A stretch of DNA of 16,669 nt from an uncultured Lachnospiraceae bacterium (GTDB lineage Bacteria > Bacillota_A > Clostridia > Lachnospirales > Lachnospiraceae), in the NCBI GenBank assembly GCA_900556645.1, contig USPJ01000004.1, positions 1-16,669 of the forward strand. Reading direction: 5' to 3'. Position 1 is the stretch's first letter. Every line of letters begins with the position of its first letter. The notes under the pieces are model-generated. The model was given only the letters and a program-made list of their open reading frames with translations, had not been told where the DNA came from and ran no database searches. Both the position numbers and the translations under genes were made by a program. Of the stretch, positions 1 through 5,648 are shown piece after piece.

Positions 1-177
1 CCAACCTGAATTTATTTTATGCTGTGTCAATGACCAACCAGAATTTGCCTTATCCCGAATGTCGTTCTGTGATGTGCCGTTCTGATTCTTCTTATCCTGA
101 GACTTCTTCGCCACATAAACCGCTGTGCCCGCTGCCGCAGCCGCTGCCATACCTAATGTTAATTTCTTTTTAGCCAT
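1..177 (-). CDS. Small membrane-anchored protein of unknown function, 3' end beyond window
   Basis: An open frame begins at the ATG at 175-177 and runs off the left edge without a stop, giving 59 visible codons. An AGGTGG ribosome site lies 8 nt upstream and a promoter about 110 nt upstream, so the start is well supported. The protein opens with a basic stretch (MAKKK) followed by an alanine-rich hydrophobic run (about residues 6-22, including MAAAAAAGTAVYVA). This looks like a single N-terminal membrane anchor or uncleaved signal. The rest is polar, rich in K, Q, N and D. The tetrapeptide NSGW occurs twice near the edge (residues 46-49 and 56-59), matching a short DNA repeat. I do not recognise the family and cannot see the C-terminal part, so no function is assigned. 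Confidence 0.6.
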   Translation of the reverse strand, partial: MAKKKLTLGMAAAAAAGTAVYVAKKSQDKKNQNGTSQNDIRDKANSGWSLTQHKINSGW

Positions 178-285
178 ATAGATAACCACCTTTCTTCAAA
201 TAGCTACACATTGACACTCTGTTGCGTTTGGTATCGTGTACAACCGATATTGGATGCCTTTCATCTGTTATTAAGTGATGCCTAT

Positions 286-314
286 ATAGTATGACCGATT
301 TTGTCTCTTTTCAA
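286..314 (-). promoter_or_regulatory. Sigma-A type promoter for the small membrane protein gene
   Basis: On the minus strand a TTGAAA box (309-314) and a TACTAT box (286-291) are separated by exactly 17 bp. Transcription would start near 279, leaving a leader of about 100 nt before the ATG at 177. That is long for so small a gene, but I see no recognisable riboswitch in it. Confidence 0.55.
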
Positions 315-319
315 TTTAC

Positions 320-350
320 AAAAAAAGAGAAATGATAAAAAACTTATCAT
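320..350 (-). terminator. Weak intrinsic terminator after the tetR-type gene
   Basis: A 7-bp AT-rich stem (332-338 with 344-350, loop of 5) overlaps the stop codon of the regulator gene and is followed on the minus strand by TTCTCTTTTTTT. The stem is weak, so termination may be partial. Confidence 0.45.
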
Positions 351-910
351 TCCTCCGCTTTTGTAAAGTTCCTGATGGAATTCGCGATGCCGCCGTGCAG
401 CGTGATCGCGATCATTCTGGCAATTTCCCCGTAATCTTCTTTCATGCCCTGCTTAATCCAGTCCAGCATAATGCCCACAAAACTGTATTTATAAAAATCT
501 GCAATAAAGCGTTTATCCCCGTCCGCAATCGCAATGCCTTTGCATTTTTCTTCCACGACATTTACGATCAGTTCATACGTCAGCTTGTACAAATACTGCT
601 CCACTTTTTCGTGGGCAACCGCATGGTATACATTCATAATAAATGGCTTGTTTTCCAATACTGCCTCAAATATCTGCGCAATTCCCTCCAGCCACGTATC
701 GTATGTCTTTTTGCCCTGCAACGCACGCTTTCCGTCCTCCACACATGCCCATTCCACCAGATCATAAATGTCTTTAAAATGATAATAAAACGCCATCCGG
801 CTGATGCCGCAGTCTGTCGTCAGATCGTTGATCGTAATTTTGTCCAGCGGCTTTTTCAAAAGCAGCTTTTTTAATGACGCTTCCAGCGCCGCCTTTGTCG
901 CATTTGTCAT
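347..910 (-). CDS. TetR/AcrR-family transcriptional regulator (DhaS-like)
   Basis: A 187-residue DNA-binding regulator. The N-terminal helix-turn-helix lies at about residues 25-48 and contains the signature GISRMAFYYHFKDIYDL, typical of TetR proteins. The remainder is a helical ligand/dimer domain of the TetR_C_7-like type seen in DhaS-like regulators. The length is normal. The ATG at 910 is preceded by GGAGG (917-921) with ideal spacing. The gene is divergent from htpG, and its own promoter at 979-1007 faces left. The ligand and target genes cannot be read from sequence. Many such proteins control an adjacent transporter or enzyme, but the neighbours here (htpG, a small membrane protein) give no clear hint. 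Family assignment is firm, the DhaS resemblance moderate. Confidence 0.88.
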   Translation of the reverse strand: MTNATKAALEASLKKLLLKKPLDKITINDLTTDCGISRMAFYYHFKDIYDLVEWACVEDGKRALQGKKTYDTWLEGIAQIFEAVLENKPFIMNVYHAVAHEKVEQYLYKLTYELIVNVVEEKCKGIAIADGDKRFIADFYKYSFVGIMLDWIKQGMKEDYGEIARMIAITLHGGIANSIRNFTKAEE

Positions 911-978
911 GTATTTCCTCCATTTTTCTTTTATGTACCCTCGGAATCTTTCTGTTCGAAACGCTTCTATACTTTTTC

Positions 979-1007
979 ATTGTAGCATATCCATTCTCCA
1001 GAAACAA
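979..1007 (-). promoter_or_regulatory. Promoter of the tetR-type gene (extended -10)
   Basis: On the minus strand TTGTTT (1002-1007) and TACAAT (979-984) are 17 bp apart, and TG one base before the -10 makes it an extended -10 promoter. It lies about 70 bp upstream of the regulator's start and about 85 bp from the CIRCE element of the divergent htpG gene. Confidence 0.6.
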
Positions 1008-1090
1008 CTGCGCAGCCCTTCTGATCAGACTTTACAAAAAGTTTAGAAAGTACCGTAATACCAGTAAATTCAATACTTTCCGTCGTTCTG

Positions 1091-1117
1091 TTAGCACTCT
1101 TTTTTCTCGAGTGCTAA
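1091..1117 (+). promoter_or_regulatory. CIRCE operator (HrcA binding site) upstream of htpG
   Basis: TTAGCACTC (1091-1099), nine spacer bases, then GAGTGCTAA (1109-1117) match the CIRCE consensus without a mismatch. CIRCE is the target of the heat-shock repressor HrcA, normally found before groES-groEL and hrcA-grpE-dnaK. Here it ends 7 bp before the -35 box of the htpG promoter. It therefore sits upstream of the promoter rather than over the transcription start. HrcA control of htpG is inferred. Confidence 0.95.
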
Positions 1118-1124
1118 TTTCCCC

Positions 1125-1153
1125 TTGACTTTTCCCTGTGCCAGTATTACTAT
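1125..1153 (+). promoter_or_regulatory. Sigma-A promoter of htpG
   Basis: TTGACT (1125-1130) and TACTAT (1148-1153) are 17 bp apart. Transcription should begin near 1160, giving a leader of about 95 nt before the htpG start at 1254. Confidence 0.75.
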
Positions 1154-1253
1154 AACTATCAGAGCAGTAAAAAAGCTGCAGACATCTAAAAAAGCATGAT
1201 ATTCCCGCTTTGCTGGATCAAAATATTTTTATAAGAAAAGGAGTGTGTTTCTC

Positions 1254-3320
1254 ATGAGTGCGAAACATGGAAATCTTTCAATCAACAGCGACAATATTTT
1301 CCCGATTATAAAAAAATGGCTGTATTCTGACCACGATATTTTTTACCGTGAGTTGATTTCCAACGGCTGCGATGCCATTACCAAATTGAAAAAATTAGAT
1401 TTAATGGGTGAGTACACTCTCCCGGATGACTATGAGGCAAAAATCAAAGTCATTGTAAACCCGGAGGAAAAAACTTTACAGTTTATAGATAACGGTCTTG
1501 GTATGACTGCTGACGAGGTAGAGGAATACATCAACCAGATTGCATTTTCCGGTGCAACGGATTTCTTAGAAAAATACAAAGACAAAGCCAGCGAGGAACA
1601 GATTATCGGTCACTTCGGTCTGGGCTTCTACTCTGCTTTTATGGTGGCAGACGAAGTGCACATCGATTCTCTTTCCTATAAGGAAGGTGCCACACCGGTT
1701 CACTGGGAATGCGACGGCGGAACTGAGTTTGACATGAAAGACGGCGACAAGGCAGAAGTGGGTACCACTATTACCCTTTTCTTAAATGAGGATTGTCTGG
1801 AATTTGCCAATGAATACCGTGCAAGAGAAGTCATTGAAAAATACTGTTCCTTCATGCCGACCCCAATCTTTTTGGAAAAAGCAAATGCTGAGACAGAGTA
1901 CGAAACCATTCCGGCTGACGAAGTAACGGAAAAAGATACCGTTGTGGAAAACATCGTAGAAGAGGCAAAATACGAAGAAAAAGAAAACGAGGATGGCACC
2001 AAAGAACAAGTCGAGGTTTCTCCTCGTATGGAAAAAGCAAAAATCGTAAAACGTCCGGTACCTTTGAATGACACCAACCCACTTTGGGCAAAACATCCAA
2101 ATGACTGTACCGATGAAGAATACCGTGCTTTTTACCGTAAGGTATTCCAAGATTACAAGGAGCCGTTATTCTGGATTCATCTGAATATGGATTATCCGTT
2201 TAATTTGAAAGGTATTTTGTATTTCCCGAAAATCAACACAGAATACGAATCTATCGAGGGAACCATCAAACTTTACAACAATCAGGTCTTTATTGCAGAC
2301 AACATCAAAGAAGTCATTCCTGAATTTCTGATGCTGTTAAAGGGTGTTATCGACTGTCCGGACCTTCCGCTGAATGTTTCCAGAAGTGCTCTGCAGAATG
2401 ATGGATTTGTAAAGAAGATTTCCGATTACATTACGAAAAAGGTGGCAGACAAGCTCACCGGCATGTGCAAGACAGATAAGGAAGCCTATGAGAAATACTG
2501 GGATGACATCAGCCCATTTATCAAATTCGGTTGCCTGAAGGATGAGAAATTCTGCGATAAGATGAACGACTATATCCTCTTCAAGAATCTGAATGATGAG
2601 TATATTACTCTGCCGGAGATTCTCAAGAAAAAGGAAGAGCCGGAAAACACAGAGGAAACTACGGAAGAAAACACCGATTCCACTGTTGAAGATACTGCCG
2701 AAGATGCAGATAAGGATACCCGGGAGACTGTTTACTATGTTACAGATACCCAGCAGCAGAGCCAGTACATTCGTATGTTTAAGGAGCAGAATATGGATGC
2801 GGTTATCTTAGACCACAACATTGACACCTCCTTTATCTCTCAACTGGAAGCCAGAAACGAGAACTACCGTTTCCAGAGAATCGACGCAGATGTCACAGAA
2901 TCTCTGAAAGAAGATGTTTCTGAGGAAGATTTGAAGGAAACCACAGATACTCTGACTGAGGTATTTAAAAAAGCTCTCGGAAAAGAAAATCTGAACGTGG
3001 AAGTTACAAAACTGAAAGACGAAAACATTTCCTCTATGATTACACTTTCTGAGGAAAGCCGCCGTATGCAGGACATGATGAAAATGTACAATATGTACGG
3101 CATGGATCCGTCTATGTTCGGCGGAAACGAAACCTTGGTATTGAATGCAAACAATCCGTTGGTAAAATACATTTTTGAAAACAAGGATTCCGAGCATGTA
3201 CCGATGTTCTGCAAACAGCTTTACGACCTTGCTCTGATTTCCAATCAGCCACTTTCTTCCGAAGGTATGGCTGCCTTCATTGCAAGAAGTAATGAGATTA
3301 TGATGCTGTTAACAAAATAA
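1254..3320 (+). CDS. htpG: Molecular chaperone HtpG (bacterial Hsp90)
   Basis: An ATP-driven cytosolic chaperone of 688 residues. The GHKL ATPase domain shows ELISNGCDAI (32-42 region, with E33, N37 and D40), DNGLGM (79-84) and GHFGLGFYSAF (119-129). The middle domain has the catalytic arginine in NVSRSALQ (R377). The C-terminal dimerisation part follows. The ATG at 1254 is chosen because AAAGGAG (1237-1243) lies 10 nt before it; an in-frame GTG at 1245 is only 1 nt from that site. The protein is longer than the usual 620-640 residues because of a charged linker (about 208-263) and a low-complexity acidic, Thr-rich insert (about 461-491). Expression should be heat-inducible through the CIRCE element. 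There is no C-terminal MEEVD, as expected for bacteria. Identification is firm. Confidence 0.97.
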   Translation: MSAKHGNLSINSDNIFPIIKKWLYSDHDIFYRELISNGCDAITKLKKLDLMGEYTLPDDYEAKIKVIVNPEEKTLQFIDNGLGMTADEVEEYINQIAFSGATDFLEKYKDKASEEQIIGHFGLGFYSAFMVADEVHIDSLSYKEGATPVHWECDGGTEFDMKDGDKAEVGTTITLFLNEDCLEFANEYRAREVIEKYCSFMPTPIFLEKANAETEYETIPADEVTEKDTVVENIVEEAKYEEKENEDGTKEQVEVSPRMEKAKIVKRPVPLNDTNPLWAKHPNDCTDEEYRAFYRKVFQDYKEPLFWIHLNMDYPFNLKGILYFPKINTEYESIEGTIKLYNNQVFIADNIKEVIPEFLMLLKGVIDCPDLPLNVSRSALQNDGFVKKISDYITKKVADKLTGMCKTDKEAYEKYWDDISPFIKFGCLKDEKFCDKMNDYILFKNLNDEYITLPEILKKKEEPENTEETTEENTDSTVEDTAEDADKDTRETVYYVTDTQQQSQYIRMFKEQNMDAVILDHNIDTSFISQLEARNENYRFQRIDADVTESLKEDVSEEDLKETTDTLTEVFKKALGKENLNVEVTKLKDENISSMITLSEESRRMQDMMKMYNMYGMDPSMFGGNETLVLNANNPLVKYIFENKDSEHVPMFCKQLYDLALISNQPLSSEGMAAFIARSNEIMMLLTK

Positions 3321-3353
3321 ATAAAAAAATCATCGAAAAAAGCAATCTAGAAT

Positions 3354-3413
3354 GTGCATAATTTTTATCATTAGAAGTTGTATTGCATTACAGCTCCGAT
3401 AAAAATTATGCAC
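3354..3413. repeat. Perfect 16-bp inverted repeat with 28-bp spacer
   Basis: Arms 3354-3369 and 3398-3413 are exact reverse complements (GTGCATAATTTTTATC on the left). They occupy most of the gap between htpG and the next gene. No T-run follows on either strand, so it is not a standard intrinsic terminator. It ends 11 bp before the ribosome site of the downstream gene. It could be a regulatory RNA hairpin, a paired operator, or a relic of a small mobile element. Confidence 0.85.
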
Positions 3414-3439
3414 CTCTAAAATACAAAGGAGAAATTTTT

Positions 3440-3844
3440 ATGAAATCCAGAATCGACCAAACCATTGAACGCCATAACCGGGGCTATAACTGTGCACAGG
3501 CTGTTGCCTGTACCTATTGTGACCTTGCCGGTATGGACGAAGAAACCATGTTTGCGGTAACTGAAGCCATGGGACTGGGCATGGGCAGTATGGAAGGAAC
3601 CTGCGGTGCCGTATCCGGTGCCTGTGCAGTGGCAGGCATGATACACAGTTCCAAAAATCTGAACCAGCCCGACAGCAAAGCCTCCACTTATCAGATTTCC
3701 AAGGCTATTACCCAATCATTTTTGGAAGCGAACGGCTCGCTTACCTGCAAGGATTTAAAGGGGGCAAAAACCGGAAAACCGCTCCGCAGCTGTTCTGACT
3801 GTATCCGTGATGCCGCCGGTCTGGTGGAAAAGATTGTACTTTAA
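3440..3844 (+). CDS. C_GCAxxG_C_C family redox protein
   Basis: A 134-residue cysteine-rich protein of the C_GCAxxG_C_C family (putative redox-active protein, common in anaerobes, biochemical role not settled). Family landmarks are GYNCAQAV near residue 18, the core C55-G-A-V-S-G, and trailing cysteines at 103, 118 and 121. Further cysteines lie at 24, 27 and 62. The frame is open from 3383, but the ATG at 3440 is preferred because AAAGGAG (3425-3431) lies 8 nt upstream and the family motif begins soon after. It follows htpG in the same direction with the 16-bp inverted repeat between them, and I see no convincing separate promoter. It ends 8 bp from a convergent gene with no terminator visible. 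Family call firm, function inferred only as redox or metal related. Confidence 0.85.
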   Translation: MKSRIDQTIERHNRGYNCAQAVACTYCDLAGMDEETMFAVTEAMGLGMGSMEGTCGAVSGACAVAGMIHSSKNLNQPDSKASTYQISKAITQSFLEANGSLTCKDLKGAKTGKPLRSCSDCIRDAAGLVEKIVL

Positions 3845-3852
3845 ATCTAATT

Positions 3853-4740
3853 CTATTTTGCCGATACCGCTATCAGGTAATTGACAAAAGCACTACAGGA
3901 TACCAGCATAAATTTTGCTTCTTCAAAGGTGGAAGACGGACCTCCAATGTTCCCTGCATGGCGGATACCATTGGCATCGCTTGTATAGCCATACAAGGTC
4001 AAAAATGCGGATTTCATAGCCGAGTGAATTACCACCCCGTCTTCTTCCAGCTTTTTTAACAGCTTACTTAGTGTTGCTTCTTTTCCTTTTACACCGGTAA
4101 TTACTTCACACAAAGCTTCTACTGCACTAATGCTTTCTTTAATTGAATTCTCATAGTCAGGCTTGTCACTATCGGATAGAAGTGTTATCGCTTTCGATAT
4201 ATGAATATTTACCACGTCATAAGGACCGGAAATTCCTTCTTCAATGGCGGCTATTTCATTCTCATCTGTAATCGCCACAATCTTCCAATCCACAAAACGA
4301 TACCCCACATACTCTTTTTCAAACAATGCATTGTAATATTTCTGCATTTTCAATCGGTGTTGGCTCAGCTCGTAAAATTCACGAGCCATATATTCCAATA
4401 CAGAAAATACTGCATCGTAATCATCCTTCCGAACGGTTTCCCGGAAAATATTCATTACCTTTTCTTCCACATACTCTAAACTGGGCTTGGTCTCCAAGGC
4501 ATACACTTCACTCATAAGCCTTCGCAAAAAAGATTGAATGTCACTATAAGATTCCCTCTCTCTCAATTCCTGAAATGCCATATCCGTCAAGTTAATGATT
4601 GCCGTTCTGGTCCTATCATCCAGACTTTCAAATTGCATTTCTTTGTTTTCCGGTTTGATATTATTGCGGTCAGAAAATCCACCTCTTAGCCGCACTCTGA
4701 ATTCCGGTTTTGTATTATCTCCTATTCTTTTCATATCCAT
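3853..4740 (-). CDS. AbiJ N-terminal-4 / HEPN-like protein, candidate abortive-infection defence gene
   Basis: A 295-residue soluble protein. Residues about 21-60 (GFSDRNNIKPENKEMQFES and what follows) resemble the start of the AbiJ N-terminal domain 4 found in abortive-infection proteins. The C-terminal third (about 195-292) looks like the helical HEPN-type domain paired with it, including YGYTSDANGIRHAG around R260-H261. In the known family such proteins are thought to act alone, killing or arresting phage-infected cells through RNA cleavage; that role is inference here. The Arg and His are adjacent rather than in the classical R-x4-6-H spacing. GGAGG (4745-4749) serves either the ATG at 4740 (4-nt gap) or the one at 4734 (10-nt gap). 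The gene stands alone, next to a transposase remnant, which fits an acquired defence gene. No partner toxin or antitoxin gene is visible. Confidence 0.7.
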   Translation of the reverse strand: MDMKRIGDNTKPEFRVRLRGGFSDRNNIKPENKEMQFESLDDRTRTAIINLTDMAFQELRERESYSDIQSFLRRLMSEVYALETKPSLEYVEEKVMNIFRETVRKDDYDAVFSVLEYMAREFYELSQHRLKMQKYYNALFEKEYVGYRFVDWKIVAITDENEIAAIEEGISGPYDVVNIHISKAITLLSDSDKPDYENSIKESISAVEALCEVITGVKGKEATLSKLLKKLEEDGVVIHSAMKSAFLTLYGYTSDANGIRHAGNIGGPSSTFEEAKFMLVSCSAFVNYLIAVSAK

Positions 4741-4768
4741 CTTTCCTCCCGATTTTCTTGATAAGCTC

Positions 4769-4797
4769 AGTATAACATATTTTTATTATATATTTCT
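4769..4797 (-). promoter_or_regulatory. Extended -10 promoter candidate for the AbiJ-like gene
   Basis: The minus strand has TGTTATACT (-10 box at 4769-4774 preceded by TGT) about 30 bp upstream of the start codon. There is no good -35 box at 17-18 bp; the extended -10 may compensate. The upstream region is very AT-rich. Confidence 0.4.
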
Positions 4798-4842
4798 TCG
4801 GCAATTTGAAAGATTCTCATCTCTTATTCATAATATTGGTAC

Positions 4843-4885
4843 AAAAAAATTCCCTGCCTGAACAAACCTCATCAGACAAGGAATT
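4843..4885 (-). terminator. Intrinsic terminator downstream of the Rpn-type remnant
   Basis: Read on the minus strand, arms 4872-4885 and 4848-4861 form a 14-bp stem, two of the pairs being G-U, with a 10-nt loop and a following run of seven T (4843-4849). On the plus strand the same stem has two A-C mismatches, so the element is oriented to stop minus-strand transcription. Confidence 0.8.
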
Positions 4886-4906
4886 CTTATACTTTTCCCA
4901 TACTCT

Positions 4907-5161
4907 CTATTTGCCACTTCTTTTTTCATTCCGAACTTCTTCAATTAATGCTTTGTCGCATTCTGCCAAAGCACAGATATCTTCCTCGGACATCCCACGC
5001 TTTAACATATTGCGGATAACTGTTCTTGTTTTACTCAACTCTCCCTGTTCTATTCCTTCTTCTTTTCCCATTTGAAATTCATCCTCCCGGATATACTTCA
5101 ATGCCTCTTCTTCGTTATACTCAAATATGCTCATCTCTATCGCCTCTTTCCGATACCGCAA
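4907..5161 (-). pseudogene. C-terminal remnant of an Rpn/PD-(D/E)XK nuclease-type transposase
   Basis: The frame encodes EMSIFEYNEEEALKY, then a charged stretch (EFQMGKEEGIEQGE) and a helical tail with MLKRGMSEEDICALAE. This arrangement is typical of the C-terminal tail of Rpn-family recombination-promoting nucleases / PD-(D/E)XK transposases of Clostridia. Those are normally around 280-330 residues, with an N-terminal nuclease domain that is absent here. In frame, a stop codon lies only 13 codons upstream of the TTG at 5161. The first ATG is at 5132-5134, with AAAGAGG (5143-5149) 8 nt upstream, so a short protein of 75 residues could still be made. A strong terminator follows at 4843-4885. 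Most likely a decayed copy. A functional short protein is a less likely alternative. Confidence 0.6.
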
Positions 5162-5222
5162 CTCTGTATGCTTTGTTGGGATTCTAGCATGAGGTTTTTA
5201 TCTGCACAATGGTAAAATTGCA

Positions 5223-5279
5223 CAAAAATAAATGCCGCAAATCCCTAGTTTCCTTGAAAACCCTTGAATTTGCGGCATT
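5223..5279 (-). terminator. Intrinsic terminator of tRNA-Thr
   Basis: A perfect 12-bp stem (5268-5279 with 5231-5242, AATGCCGCAAAT and its complement) has a 25-nt loop and is followed on the minus strand by TTATTTTTGTG. It begins 10 bp after the mature tRNA 3' end. Confidence 0.85.
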
Positions 5280-5289
5280 CTATCTGTAG

Positions 5290-5362
5290 AGCTGCTGACG
5301 GGACTCGGACCCGTGACCTCCTCACTACCAATGAGGTGCGCTACCACCTGTGCCACAGCAGC
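5290..5362 (-). tRNA. tRNA-Thr (anticodon GGT)
   Basis: The 73-nt gene folds into a full cloverleaf. The 7-bp acceptor stem is GCTGCTG with CAGCAGC. The anticodon stem CCTCA/TGAGG carries loop TTGGTAG, giving anticodon GGT (Thr, codons ACC/ACU). The variable loop has 5 nt. The T stem is ACGGG/CCCGT and the discriminator is T. CCA is not encoded, so it must be added after transcription. Two oddities are seen: the T loop reads TCCGAGT, with C where the nearly universal U55 is expected, and the D stem has an A-C mismatch at 12-23. The gene has its own promoter and terminator, so it is probably expressed. The call as tRNA-Thr is firm; full function is slightly less sure because of the C55. Confidence 0.93.
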
Positions 5363-5385
5363 CTGTTGATATCTCAACAAGCGAT

Positions 5386-5415
5386 AGTATACTATATAAT
5401 AGGTATTTTTGTCAA
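5386..5415 (-). promoter_or_regulatory. Promoter of tRNA-Thr
   Basis: The minus strand has a consensus TTGACA (5410-5415) and TATACT (5386-5391) with an 18-bp spacer, giving a start near 5379. The short leader contains a 6-bp hairpin (5374-5379 with 5364-5369, loop of 4) directly before the mature 5' end cut by RNase P. Confidence 0.75.
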
Positions 5416-5447
5416 CTAAAACTGAAATATTTTCTGTGGTTTTTCTT

Positions 5448-5648
5448 CTATTGCTTTCTGAGGTTCCATTCCCTTGCAATCTCAGAAAATTCACGCTTTC
5501 CCTCCACAAAATCTTCATAGACCTCTTCCGGCGAAGTTCCTGCGAAAATGCGGCAGACGCCGCAGTTTTCACAGTCCCCGTTTTTACACCGGAACATCTC
5601 CCTGATATATGCTTCTCGTTCCTCTTTTGTACTCTCTGCTATTAACAT
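5448..5648 (-). CDS. Small cysteine-rich protein of unknown function (CX4CX2CX2C)
   Basis: A 66-residue frame from the ATG at 5646-5648. Residues 21-32 (CKNGDCENCGVC) form a CX4CX2CX2C cluster suited to binding zinc or an iron-sulfur centre. The rest is acidic and helical, ending EFSEIAREWNLRKQ. The clean protein-like composition, and Glu/Lys-rich flanks conserved in style with small Clostridia proteins, suggest a real gene. The start is uncertain: a TTG at 5666 is also in frame, and an AGGAAG sits 9 nt before the ATG. It overlaps the 3' end of the CNNM gene by about 65 bp in another frame, so it may be translated by coupling. I do not recognise a named family. Confidence 0.5.
   Translation of the reverse strand: MLIAESTKEEREAYIREMFRCKNGDCENCGVCRIFAGTSPEEVYEDFVEGKREFSEIAREWNLRKQ

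Noticed and set aside
332..874. Long open frame on the plus strand opposite the tetR-type gene
   Set aside because: Antisense shadow of a well-supported regulator; no ribosome site or family resemblance.
1039..1062. Possible TetR operator made of ACC-TAA type half repeats upstream of the regulator
   Set aside because: The blocks are direct and imperfect rather than a clean palindrome, so no operator claim is made.
1245..1253. GTG start for htpG at 1245
   Set aside because: Only 1 nt from the AAAGGAG site; the ATG at 1254 has suitable spacing and matches the usual N-terminus.
3383..3439. Upstream extension of the C_GCAxxG protein
   Set aside because: The extension runs through the inverted repeat and the ribosome site; the family begins near the ATG at 3440.
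5198..5572. 124-codon open frame on the minus strand across the tRNA-Thr gene
   Set aside because: It reads through tRNA, promoter and terminator sequence, a fortuitous frame.
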